Assembly (NCBI GenBank): GCA_032622095.1
Contig: CP136067.1
Location: 1,056,001 to 1,120,000 of the forward strand
DNA: 64,000 bases
Direction of reading: 5' to 3'
Origin: Siphonodentalium dalli
Lineage: Eukaryota; Mollusca; Scaphopoda; Gadilida; Siphonodentaliidae
Positions within the stretch are counted from its first letter, which is position 1, and the number at the start of each line of letters is the position of its first letter. Under the pieces are notes generated by a model. The model saw only the letters and a list, made by a program, of their open reading frames with translations. It was not told where the DNA came from and ran no database searches. The position numbers and the translations under genes were made by a program. Positions 44,001 through 59,000 of this stretch are shown here, piece by piece.

Positions 44001-47000
44001 TGTATAATTATCGACGAACAAAAATCAAAATTCACAAAATTTTGGCAAGTCATTTTTTAGAAAGTTTTACACATCAAAATACTCTTCTCCGCGTGGATCC
44101 GTGGTTACTTCGTCGCCAATAAAGCAGAACAGGACATTGCTTTCATATTTAAGACACAGTTTATTCTATACATTAGTCACAATCAATGGTATTCAACATG
44201 TCTGCCAATATCGGTGTTGTCTTGTCGGGATTCAGTTCTGTTCTGTTCTTCTTGGTAGCTGGGAGTGACGTCACATCCTCGGGTGCACTCGTACCGGATA
44301 ACCGGTACTCTTCGGGACCTAAAACCACTACATAGCGTGAATTCCAATCATAAATCCACTATAGTGTCGAGAAAATTGGATGCATCTTCCCATTATTTTC
44401 TTGAAATAAACACGCCAGATCAGAAGTTGAAGGGACGTAACTCTCGCGATAATAAAAGAGATCTATAGTTTCCGGGCGGCGGGCCGATAATGAACTAGGC
44501 TTCTCATTATCGGCTCGCGGCCCGCTGTTTTGGTAACAATACGCTATTTGGAACGCCCCGAAAAAATTTTTATCAATGGCCTAGAGAACGCCCTATAAAG
44601 TGGTAATAATATTTATTATCATTCTGACAAACTCCTGTGGATTAAGTCAGTCAGTGACAACACGCACAAGTTTTTTGAGATGCAGCCACAGGTCCCCTTT
44701 CATCCCTGAAATAAGTTAATAGTACGGTACCAGTGTCGTTACACTGAAAGAAATGAGACAGAGCATGGATATTTATCAGATTGATCAGGTCACATGCAGA
44801 AATATATTCCACTCTGTTTATTGCTCAATTTGTAAAAACATTTTCAAGAAAGTCTTTTTTCGATGACTTGCTGCAATTAGGCAAACCCTCTCAGAATATC
44901 GACAATCAAATTACATTTTTATATAGCTCTATAGAAATGGTACAGTCGATGTGTTTTGACAATCTCAGTTGAATTGCATGTAAATACTACATTCTTCTAA
45001 TGACGACAATAGAGTCCAGGTACTAATATCAGTTTCATTCACTGGCATTAGCCCACAATATATCATTATATCTGTACAAAATTCTCTTTGCCTATATCTC
45101 ATTTTTTCCAGGACTTGGATCGCTCTTCATTGGCACACAGCTACCTGATCGAGAATGCAGCGAGTCTGGCAGCTCAGTCAGCATGTACACTCTTATCTCA
45201 AGTCGTACACACCGTCGCCGACAAAGAGAAAGAATATATAACAGTCAGTTTTACAACATGCATGCATTTTCTTTGGCACAATTTCAAATAAGTTTCATTG
45301 GGCTGAAATCTCTTTCATTTTGGCAAATCACTATCAAGCCTTTCCGCATTCATTATGGGAGGCATTAAAAATTGCCACATCTGGTAGAATGCTAATTTCA
45401 AGAACAACTTGAATATATTTTCGAAGTGGGTACTATTATCATTTATGCCCAACCCTGCGCCCGCCCAACCCCTGTGGGTACCATTATGTTGAGTGTTCAT
45501 TCGACCTTTACAGTAATATCTTTTACCTGTGCATATTTTAGGCAATTAAATGTTTTTGTGGCTTGAGGGAGTATGGGCTGGATAAACGTCATGTTATATT
45601 ATATTTATAGGCTGTGAATCGTTTGTGTAACTTGAAGAAATATGGGCTGGATAATGACGTCACAGACGACATGGAGCAGAAACTTGAGGATGTCATCATC
45701 GAAGTCAGGGCCGTGATAAACGACATTCGAATTCAGAAACAGGTATTCCTTTCCATGAGAAAATACACTGAGAAATACACTGAGAAATACACTGAGAAAT
45801 ACACTGAGAAATACACTGAGAAATACACAGGTGATACACAGAGCATGGGATTATCAGATACACTGAGAAATACACTGAGAAATACACATTGCAGGTGATA
45901 CAGAGCATGGGATTATCAGATACACTGAGAAATACACATTGCAGGTGATACACAGAGCATGGGATTATCAGATACACTGATAAATACACATTGTAGGTGA
46001 TACACAGAGCATGGGATTATCAGATACACTGAGAAATACACATTGCAGGTGATACACAGAGCATGGGATTATCAGATACACTGAGAAATACACATTGCAG
46101 GTGATACACAGAGCATGGGATTATCAGATACACAGTGCATTAGATACGCATCGCATTAGATACACAGTGCATTAGATACGCATCGCATTAGATACAGTGC
46201 ATTAGATACGCATCACATTAGATACAGTGCATTACATACGCATCGCATTAGATACAGTGCATTAGATACGCATCGCATTAGATACACAGTGCATTAGATA
46301 CGCATCGCATTAGATACAGTGCATTAGATACGCATCGCATTATATACAGAGCATTAGATACGCATCGCATTAGATACACAGTGCATTAGATACGCATCGC
46401 ATTAGATACACAGTGCAGTAGATACTCATCGCATTAGATACACAGTGCATTAGATACGCATCGCATTTAGATACACAGTGCATTAGATACGCATCACATT
46501 AGATACAGTGCATTAGATACGCATCACATTAGATACAGTGCATTAGATACGCATCACATTAGATACAGTGCATTAGATACGCATCGCATTAGATACACAG
46601 TGCATTAGATACGCATCGCATTAGATACAGTGCATTAGATACGCATCGCATTAGATACACAGTGCATTAGATACGCATCGCATTAGATACACAGTGCATT
46701 AGATACGCATCACATTAGATACAGTGCATTAGATACGCATCACATTAGATACAGTGCATTAGATACGCATCACATTAGATACAGTGCATTAGATACGCAT
46801 CGCATTAGATACAGTGCATTAGATACGCATCGCATTAGATACAGTGCATTAGATACGCATCGCATTAGATACACAGTGCATTAGATACGCATTGCATTAG
46901 ATACACAGTGCATTAGATACGCATCGCATTAGATACAGTGCATTAGATACGCATCGCATTAGATACAGTGCATTAGATACGCCATCGCATTAGATACACA

Positions 47001-50000
47001 GTGCATTAGATACGCATTGCATTAGATACACAGTGCATTAGATACGCATCGCATTAGATACAGTGCATTAGATACGCATCGCATTAGATACACAGTGCAT
47101 TAGACACAGTGCATTAGATACGCATCGCATTAGATACAGTGCATTAGATACGCATCACATTAGATACAGTGCATTAGATACGCATCGCATTAGATACACA
47201 GTGCATTAGATACGCATCGCATTAGATACACAGTGCATTAGATACGCATCGCATTAGATACGCATCGCATTAGATACACAGTGCATTAGATACGCATCGC
47301 ATTAGATACACAGTGCATTAGATACGCATCGCATTAGATACACAGTGCATTAGATACGCATCGCATTAGATACACAGTGCATTAGATACGCATCGCATTA
47401 GATACAGTGCATTAGATACGCATCGCATTAGATACAGTGCATTAGATACGCATCACATTAGATACAGTGCATTAGATACGCATCACATTAGATACAGTGC
47501 ATTAGATACGCATCGCATTAGATACAGTGCATTAGATACGCATCACATTAGATACAGTGCATTAGATACGCATCGCATTAGATACACAGTGCATTAGATA
47601 CGCATCGCATTAGATACACAGTGCATTAGATACGCATCGCATTAGATACACAGTGCATTAGATACGCATCGCATTATATACAGTGCATTAGATACGCATC
47701 GCATTAGATACAGTGCATTAGATACACATCGCATTAGATACACAGTGCATTAGATACGCATCGCATTAGATACAGTGCATTAGATACGCATCGCATTAGA
47801 TACACAGTGCATTAGATACGCATCGCATTAGATACAGTGCATTAGATACACATCGCATTAGATACAGTGCATTAGATACGCATCGCATTAGATACAGTGC
47901 ATTAGATACGCATCGCATTAGATACAGTGCATTAGATACACATCGCATTAGATACACAGTGCATTAGATACGCATCGCATTAGATACAGTGCATTAGATA
48001 CGCATCACATTAGATACAGTGCATTAGATACGCATCGCATTAGATACACAGTGCATTAGATACGCATCGCATTAGATACACAGTGCATTAGATACACATC
48101 GCATTAGATACACAGTGCATTAGATACGCATCGCATTAGATACAGTGCATTAGATACGCATCGCATTAGATACAGTGCATTAGATACGCATCGCATTAGA
48201 TACACAGTGCATTAGATACGCATCGCATTAGATACACAGTGCATTAGATACGCATCGCATTAGATACAGTGCATTAGATACGCATCGCATTAGATACACA
48301 GTGCATTAGATACGCATCACATTAGATACAGGGCATTAGATACGCATCACATTAGATACAGTGCATTAGATACGCATCGCATTAGATACAGGGCATTAGA
48401 TACGCATCACATTAGATACAGTGCATTAGATACGCATCGCATTAGATACACAGTGCATTAGATACGCATCGCATTAGATACAGTGCATTAGATACGCATC
48501 GCATTAGATACAGTGCATTAGATACGCATCGCATTAGATACAGTGCATTAGATACGCATCGCATTAGATACGCATCGCATTAGATACGCATCGCATTAGA
48601 TACAGTGCATTAGATACGCATCGCATTAGATACAGTGCATTAGATACGCATCACATTAGATACAGTGCATTAGATACGCATCGCATTAGATACACAGTGC
48701 ATTTGATACGCATCGCTTTAGATACACAGTGCATTAGATACGCATCGCATTAGATACAGTGCATTAGATACGCATCGCATTAGATACAGTGCATTAGATA
48801 CGCATCGCATTAGATACACAGTGCATTAGATACGCATCGCATTAGATACAGTGCATTAGATACGCATCACATTAGATACAGTGCATTAGATACGCATCGC
48901 ATTAGATACACAGTGCATTAGATACGCATCGCATTAGATACACAGTGCATTAGATACACATCGCATTAGATACACAGTGCATTAGATACGCATCGCATTA
49001 GATACAGTGCATTAGATACGCATCGCATTAGATACAGTGCATTAGATACGCATCGCATTAGATACACAGTGCATTAGATACGCATCGCATTAGATACACA
49101 GTGCATTAGATACGCATCGCATTAGATACAGTGCATTAGATACGCATCGCATTAGATACACAGTGCATTAGATACGCATCGCATTAGATACAGTGCATTA
49201 GATACGCATCGCATTAGATACAGTGCATTAGATACGCATCGCATTAGATACAGTGCATTAGATACGCATCGCATTAGATACAGTGCATTAGATACGCATC
49301 GCATTAGATACGCATCGCATTAGATACGCATCGCATTAGATACAGTGCATTAGATACGCATCACATTAGATACAGTGCATTAGATACGCATCGCATTAGA
49401 TACACAGTGCATTAGATACGCATCGCATTAGATACACAGTGCATTTGATACGCATCGCTTTAGATACACAGTGCATTAGATACGCATCGCATTAGATACA
49501 CAGTGCATTAGATACGCATCACATTAGATACAGTGCATTAGATACGCATCACATTAGATACAGTGCATTAGATACGCATCGCATTAGATACAGTGCATTA
49601 GATACGCATCGCATTAGATACACAGTGCATTAGATACGCATCGCATTAGATACACAGTGCATTAGATACGCATCGCATTATATACAGTGCATTAGATACG
49701 CATTGCATTAGATACACAGTGCATTAGATACGCATCGCATTAGATACACAGTGCATTAGATACGCATCGCATTATATACAGTGCATTAGATACGCATCGC
49801 ATTAGATACACAGTGCATTAGATACGCATCGCATTAGATACAGTGCATTAGATACGCATCGCATTAGATACAGTGCATTAGATACGCATCGCATTAGATA
49901 CACAGTGCATTAGATACGCATCGCATTAGATACAGTGCATTAGATACGCATCGCATTAGATACAGTGCATTAGATACGCATCGCATTAGATACAGTGCAT

Positions 50001-53000
50001 TAGATACGCATCGCATTAGATACAGTGCATTAGATACGCATCGCATTAGATACAGTGCATTAGATACGCATCGCATTAGATACAGTGCATTAGATACGCA
50101 TCGCATTAGATACAGTGCATTAGATACGCATCGCATTAGATACAGTGCATTAGATACGCATCGCATTAGATACAGTGCATTAGATACGCATCGCATTAGA
50201 TACAGTGCATTAGATACGCATCGCATTAGATACAGTGCATTAGATACGCATCGCATTAGATACAGTGCATTAGATACGCATCGCATTAGATACAGTGCAT
50301 TAGATACGCATCGCATTAGATACAGTGCATTAGATACGCATCGCATTAGATACAGTGCATTAGATACGCATCGCATTAGATACAGTGCATTAGATACGCA
50401 TCGCATTAGATACAGTGCATTAGATACGCATCGCATTAGATACAGTGCATTAGATACGCATCGCATTAGATACAGTGCATTAGATACGCATCGCATTAGA
50501 TACAGTGCATTAGATACGCATCGCATTAGATACAGTGCATTAGATACGCATCGCATTAGATACAGTGCATTAGATACGCATCGCATTAGATACAGTGCAT
50601 TAGATACGCATCGCATTAGATACACAGTGCATTAGATACGCATCACATTAGATACAGTGCATTAGATACGCATCGCATTAGATACAGTGCATTAGATACG
50701 CATCGCATTAGATACACAGTGCATTAGATACGCATCGCATTAGATACAGTGCATTAGATACGCATCGCATTAGATACAGTGCATTAGATACGCATCGCAT
50801 TAGATACAGTGCATTAGATACGCATCGCATTAGATACAGTGCATTAGATACGCATCGCATTAGATACAGTGCATTAGATACGCATCGCATTAGATACAGT
50901 GCATTAGATACGCATCGCATTAGATACAGTGCATTAGATACGCATCGCATTAGATACAGTGCATTAGATACGCATCGCATTAGATACACAGTGCATTAGA
51001 TACGCATCGCATTAGATACAGTGCATTAGATACGCATCGCATTAGATACACAGTGCATTAGATACGCATCGCATTAGATACAGTGCATTAGATACGCATC
51101 GCATTAGATACAGTGCATTAGATACGCATCGCATTAGATACAGTGCATTAGATACGCATCGCATTAGATACAGTGCATTAGATACGCATCGCATTAGATA
51201 CAGTGCATTAGATACGCATCGCATTAGATACAGTGCATTAGATACGCATCGCATTAGATACAGTGCATTAGATACGCATCGCATTAGATACAGTGCATTA
51301 GATACGCATCGCATTAGATACACAGTGCATTAGATACGCATCGCATTAGATACAGTGCATTAGATACGCATCGCATTAGATACACAGTGCATTAGATACG
51401 CATCGCATTAGATACAGTGCATTAGATACGCATCGCATTAGATACACAGTGCATTAGATACGCATCGCATTAGATACAGTGCATTAGATACGCATCGCAT
51501 TAGATACGCATCACATTAGATACAGTGCATTAGATACGCATCGCATTAGATACAGTGCATTAGATACGCATCACATTAGATACAGGGCATTAGATACGCA
51601 TCACATTAGATACAGTGCATTAGATACGCATCGCATTAGATACAGTGCATTAGATACGCATCGCATTAGATACACAGTGCATTAGATACGCATCGCATTA
51701 GATACAGTGCATTAGATACGCATCGCATTAGATACACAGTGCATTAGATACGCATCGCATTAGATACAGTGCATTAGATACGCATCGCATTAGATACAGT
51801 GCATTAGATACGCATCGCATTAGATACAGTGCATTAGATACGCATCGCATTAGATACAGTGCATTAGATACGCATCGCATTAGATACAGTGCATTAGATA
51901 CGCATCGCATTAGATACACAGTGCATTAGATACGCATCGCATTAGATACACAGTGCATTAGATACGCATCGCATTAGATACACAGTGCATTAGATACGCA
52001 TCACATTAGATACAGTGCATTAGATACGCATCGCATTAGATACACAGTGCATTAGATACGCATCGCATTAGATACAGTGCATTAGATACGCATCGCATTA
52101 GATACACAGTGCATTAGATACGCATCGCATTAGATACAGTGCATTAGATACGCATCGCATTAGATACACAGTGCATTAGATACGCATCGCATTAGATACA
52201 GTGCATTAGATACGCATCGCATTAGATACAGTGCATTAGATACGCATCGCATTAGATACAGTGCATTAGATACGCATCGCATTAGATACAGTGCATTAGA
52301 TACGCATCGCATTAGATACAGTGCATTAGATACGCATCGCATTAGATACAGTGCATTAGATACGCATCGCATTAGATACAGTGCATTAGATACGCATCGC
52401 ATTAGATACAGTGCATTAGATACGCATCGCATTAGATACAGTGCATTAGATACGCATCGCATTAGATACAGTGCATTAGATACGCATCGCATTAGATACA
52501 GTGCATTAGATACGCATCGCATTAGATACAGTGCATTAGATACGCATCGCATTAGATACAGTGCATTAGATACGCATCGCATTAGATACAGTGCATTAGA
52601 TACGCATCGCATTAGATACAGTGCATTAGATACGCATCGCATTAGATACAGTGCATTAGATACGCATCGCATTAGATACAGTGCATTAGATACGCATCTC
52701 ATTAGATACAGTGCATTAGATACGCATCGCATTAGATACAGTGCATTAGATACGCATCGCATTAGATACAGTGCATTAGATACGCATCGCATTAGATACA
52801 GTGCATTAGATACGCATCGCATTAGATACAGTGCATTAGATACGCATCGCATTAGATACAGTGCATTAGATACGCATCGCATTAGATACAGTGCATTAGA
52901 TACGCATCGCATTAGATACAGTGCATTAGATACGCATCGCATTAGATACACAGTGCATTAGATACGCATCGCATTAGATACAGTGCATTAGATACGCATC

Positions 53001-56000
53001 GCATTAGATACACAGTGCATTAGATACGCATCGCATTAGATACAGTGCATTAGATACGCATCGCATTAGATACACAGTGCATTAGATACGCATCACATTA
53101 GATACAGTGCATTAGATACGCATCGCATTAGATACAGTGCATTAGATACGCATCGCATTAGATACACAGTGCATTAGATACGCATCGCATTAGATACAGT
53201 GCATTAGATACGCATCGCATTAGATACAGTGCATTAGATACGCATCGCATTAGATACACAGTGCATTAGATACGCATCGCATTAGATACACAGTGCATTA
53301 GATACGCATCACATTATATACAGTGCATTAGATACGCATCGCATTAGATACAGTGCATTAGATACGCATCGCATTAGATACACAGTGCATTAGATACGCA
53401 TCGCATTATATACACAGTGCATTAGATACGCATCGCATTAGATACAGTGCATTAGATACGCATCGCATTAGATACGCATCACATTAGATACAGTGCATTA
53501 GATACGCATCACATTAGATACAGTGCATTAGATACGCATCACATTAGATACAGTGCATTAGATACGCATCGCATTAGATACGCATCGCATTAGATACAGT
53601 GCATTAGATACGCATCGCATTAGATACAGTGCATTAGATACGCATTGCATTAGATACAGTGCATTAGATACGCATCACATTAGATACACAGTGCATTAGA
53701 TACGCATCGCATTAGATACAGTGCATTAGATACGCATCGCATTAGATACACAGTGCATTAGATACGCATTGCATTAGATACAGTGCATTAGATACGCATC
53801 GCATTAGATACACAGTGCATTAGATACGCATCGCATTAGATACACAGTGCATTAGATACGCATCGCATTAGATACAGTGCATTAGATACGCATTGCATTA
53901 GATACACAGTACATTAGATACGCATCGCATTAGATACAGTGCATTAGATACGCATCACATTAGATACAGTGCATTAGATACGCATCGCATTAGATACACA
54001 GTGCATTAGATACGCATCGCATTAGATACACAGTGCATTAGATACGCATCGCATTAGATACAGTGCATTAGATACGCATCGCATTAGATACAGTGCATTA
54101 GATACGCATCGCATTAGATACACAGTGCATTAGATACGCATCGCATTAGATACAGTGCATTAGATACGCATCACATTAGATACAGTGCATTAGATACGCA
54201 TCGCATTAGATACACAGTGCATTAGATACGCATCGCATTAGATACACAGTGCATTAGATACGCATCGCATTAGATACAGTGCATTAGATACGCATCACAT
54301 TAGATACAGTGCATTAGATACGCATCGCATTAGATACACAGTGCATTAGATACGCATCGCATTAGATACACAGTGCATTAGATACGCATCGCATTAGATA
54401 CACAGTGCATTAGATACGCATCGCATTATACACAGTGCATTAGATACGCATCGCATTAGATACAGTGCATTAGATACGCATCGCATTAGATACAGTGCAT
54501 TAGATACGCATCGCATTAGATACACAGTGCATTAGATACGCATCACATTAGATACAGTGCATTAGATACGCATCGCATTAGATACACAGTGCATTAGATA
54601 CGCATCGCATTAGATACAGTGCATTAGATACGCATCACATTAGATACAGTGCATTAGATACGCATCGCATTAGATACACAGTGCATTAGATACGCATCGC
54701 ATTAGATACACAGTGCATTAGATACGCATCGCATTAGATACACAGTGCATTAGATACGCATCACATTAGATACAGTGCATTAGATACGCATCACATTAGA
54801 TACAGTGCATTAGATACGCATCGCATTAGATACAGTGCATTAGATACGCATCGCATTAGATACACAGTGCATTAGATACGCATCGCATTAGATACAGTGT
54901 ATTAGATACGCATCGCATTAGATACAGTGCATTACATACGCATCGCATTATATACAGTGCATTAGATACGCATCGCATTAGATACAGTGCATTAGATACG
55001 CATCACATTAGATACACAGTGCATTAGATACGCATCGCATTAGATACAGTGCATTAGATACGCATCGCATTAGATACAGTGCATTAGATACGCATCGCAT
55101 TAGATACACAGTGCATTAGATACGCATCGCATTAGATACAGTGCATTAGATACACATCGCATTAGATACAGTGCATTAGATACAGTGCATTAGATACGCA
55201 TCGCATTAGATACAGTGTATTAGATACGCATCGCATTAGATACAGTGCATTAGATACGCATCGCATTAGATACACAGTGCATTAGATACGCATCGCATTA
55301 GATACACAGTGCATTAGATACGCATCGCATTAGATACACAGTGCATTAGATACGCATCGCATTAGATACAGTGCATTAGATACGCATCACATTAGATACA
55401 GTGCATTAGATACGCATCGCATTAGATACACAGTGCATTAGATACGCATCGCATTAGATACACAGTGCATTAGATACGCATCGCATTAGATACACAGTGC
55501 ATTAGATACGCATCACATTAGATACAGTGCATTAGATACGCATCACATTAGATACAGTGCATTAGATACGCATCGCATTAGATACAGTGCATTAGATACG
55601 CATCGCATTAGATACACAGTGCATTAGATACGCATCGCATTAGATACACAGTGCATTAGATACGCATCGCATTAGATACAGTGCATTAGATACGCATCAC
55701 ATTAGATACAGTGTATTAGATACGCATCGCATTAGATACAGTGCATTAGATACGCATCGCATTAGATACACAGTGCATTAGATACGCATCGCATTAGATA
55801 CACAGTGCATTAGATACGCATCGCATTAGATACGCATCACATTAGATACAGTGCATTTGATACGCATTGCATTATATACAGTGCATTAGATACGCATCGC
55901 ATTAGATACACAGTGCATTAGATACTCATCGCATTAGATACACAGTGCATTAGATACACAGTGCATTAGATACACAGTGCATTAGATACTCATCGCATTA

Positions 56001-59000
56001 GATACACAGTGCATTAGATACGCATCGCATTAGATACACAGTGCATTAGATACTCATCGCATTAGATACACAGTGCATTAGATACGCGTCGCATTAGATA
56101 CGCATCACATTAGATACAGTTCATTAGATACGCATTGCATTAGATACAGTGCATTAGATACGCATCGCATTAGATACACAGTGCATTAGATACGCATCGC
56201 ATTAGATACAGTGCATTAGATACGCATCGCATTAGATACACAGTGCATTAGATACGCATCGCATTAGATACAGTGCATTAGATACGCATCACATTAGATA
56301 CAGTGCATTAGATACGCATCGCATTAGATACAGTGCATTAGATACGCATCGCATTAGATACACAGTGCATTAGATACGCATCGCATTAGATACAGTGCAT
56401 TAGATACGCATCGCATTAGATACAGTGCATTAGATACGCATCGCATTAGATACAGTGCATTAGATACGCATCGCATTAGATACACAGTGCATTAGATACG
56501 CATCGCATTAGATACAGTGCATTAGATACGCATCGCATTAGATACAGTGCATTAGATACACATCGCATTAGATACAGTGCATTAGATACAGTGCATTAGA
56601 TACGCATCGCATTAGATACACAGTGCATTAGATACGCATCGCATTAGATACAGTGCATTAGATACGCATCGCATTAGATACACAGTGCATTAGATACGCA
56701 TCACATTAGATACAGTGCATTAGATACGCATCACATTAGATACACAGTGCATTAGATACGCATCGCATTAGATACACAGTGCATTAGATACGCATCGCAT
56801 TAGATACAGTGCATTAGATACGCATCACATTAGATACACAGTGCATTAGATACGCATCGCATTAGATACAGTGCATTAGATACGCATCACATTAGATACA
56901 GTGCATTAGATACGCATCGCATTAGATACAGTGCATTAGATACGCATCGCATTATATACACAGTTCATTAGATACGCATCGCATTAGATACAGTGCATTA
57001 GATACGCATCGCATTATATACACAGTGCATTAGATACGCATCGCATTAGATACAGTGCATTAGATACGCATCACATTAGATACAGTGCATTAGATACGCA
57101 TCACATTAGATACAGTGCATTAGATACGCATCGCATTAGATACAGTGCATTAGATACGCATCGCATTAGATACAGTGCATTAGATACGCATCACATTAGA
57201 TACACAGTGCATTAGATACGCATCGCATTAGATACAGTGCATTAGATACGCATCACATTAGATACAGTGCATTAGATACGCATCGCATTATATACACAGT
57301 GCATTAGATACGCATCGCATTAGATACACAGTGCATTAGATACGCATCGCATTAGATACACAGTGCATTAGATACGCATCGCATTAGATACACAGTGCAT
57401 TAGATACGCATCGCATTAGATACACAGTGCATTAGATACGCATCGCATTAGATACACAGTGCATTAGATACGCATCGCATTAGATACAGTGCTTGGAATA
57501 CATGGAGCTCCTATCTACTCAGGAAAAAGATGTAGTTGGATTGGTTACACAATATATGTGTCCTATGTTTTGATGTGTACAATATATACAGTAGTACCCA
57601 TACCATGTATGGTACACATAATGGCGATGGTCAGATCTTGACACCATCTGTCGTTCGTCTGTCTGTCCATCTGTCTGTCCATAGACACTTGCTATCCGGC
57701 ACAATAACTCAAGTATTTTTTATCGGATCATGCTAAAATTTTATGTGCATGTTTATGGTGACAAACCCCTCACCTGCATAGTTTTTGGTATCGATCGGTC
57801 GGTCAGTTTACACATGGTTATGTTCTATCCGATGCCATAACTCAAGTATTTTTTGTCTGATTGTGTTCATATTTTATATGCATGCCTCACCTGTATATAT
57901 TTTGGTATCAATTGGTTGATCGGTTTAGAAATAAATAACCCTTTTGCACACATGCCATCAGATTCAATTTAATTTTTTTCTTCTGATTTACCTCATATTT
58001 CTTTCCTAGGTTTTCCTTAACACACTCTTCTATATGGATTTCTCTTTTGATTAATTAACCCTTATATATACTAGTACTCTTGATCTAGGGTTATTTATGA
58101 CCACTCTATGTGATAGTTTTATGCCATCAACTAGGTGTGAAAATATGAAGATTTTATTGCAATAGTTGCATTAGTGGCATGTAATATAATGATACCAATT
58201 AATTATCATGTGAACATCCAATATCCAGATTATATGATGTTATGATACATGTTGTCATTCCACATGCAATATTTTATTAAATGAGTAATGACATATGGTT
58301 CAGAGCTCTGGCCAGTGGCTGGATGGAGACAAAGATAAACAGCACTGGTGGATGGCCAATTGTTTATCATTAATGCCAAAATGTGATTAATGGGATGAGA
58401 CTCTTGTTTCTCATATTCTCTTGAAATTTTATTACATGGTTTCTGATAAGGGACCCCTCACCTATATAAGTGTCTTCTATATTCCATTGATCTGCTTAGA
58501 AAATAATTAACCTTTTCCAAGGTTCTCATAGACGCATGCTATAATGTACAAGGTTCTCATAGACGCATGCTATAATGTACATGGGGCTCTTCCTCATCTA
58601 TTCTCTAGGGTTATCTTTGTACACTTTTCACTTGTATGAATTTTGGTATTGATTGATTAATTGATTTTTGAAATATATTAACCCTTCAGACACATGCTAT
58701 CAATATTAAATTAAAATAATGGCTGCTAGCCAATATGATTTATCTATGCAATGGGTAACAGGCAGATTAATATACATGACTATTGTTTGAATTATGCAGA
58801 AAAATATTAAATGAACCATCTTGTTGAATCAGGTTCATTAGTTTATGAACTCTCAATAAGACACCAATTGAATATTCTTATATAATATAGGTTATGCCTT
58901 GTTTTGAAAATCCCTCAAATTCACATGGATTATTGTCAAGATGGACCCTATTTGTAGCAGTATATTTTGGCATCTTTTGTAAACACATGGTATTCTGTAG

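Larger units (their letters stand above)
29276..44332 (-). mobile_element. Outer LTR retrotransposon, - strand, pol-less, interrupted by inner element
   Basis: Two 200-bp direct repeats (29276-29475 and 44133-44332, about three differences) are the LTRs. Read on the - strand they start TGTAG and carry AATAAA. A primer-binding-site candidate TGGCGACGAAG lies at 44108-44118, and a purine tract GGGGGAA abuts the 3' LTR (29476-29482). Without the 8.2-kb inner element the length is about 6.9 kb. It encodes one 1048-residue protein. No protease, reverse transcriptase, RNase H or integrase was found. No clean target-site duplication was seen. Confidence 0.8.

Noticed and set aside
29265-44352. AATTCAATCAT (left) and AATTCCAATCAT (right) as target-site duplication of the outer LTR element
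   Set aside because: The right copy does not touch the LTR border, and the same motif belongs to a dispersed repeat seen at 23800 and 24750.
45614-45898. 94-codon ORF reading through DIABLO exon 3 into the intron
   Set aside because: The part after 45742 is the 12-bp repeat; the donor GTATTC and the in-phase exon 4 fit the Smac family better.
49894-52951. Several - strand ORFs up to 263 codons with a YLMRCVSNAL repeat
   Set aside because: They are translations of a 30-bp satellite; frames end wherever a 32-bp unit occurs. No codon bias or start context.
46124-57492. CRISPR-like regularly spaced repeats
   Set aside because: There are no unique spacers; both half-units are repeated, and the genome is eukaryotic.
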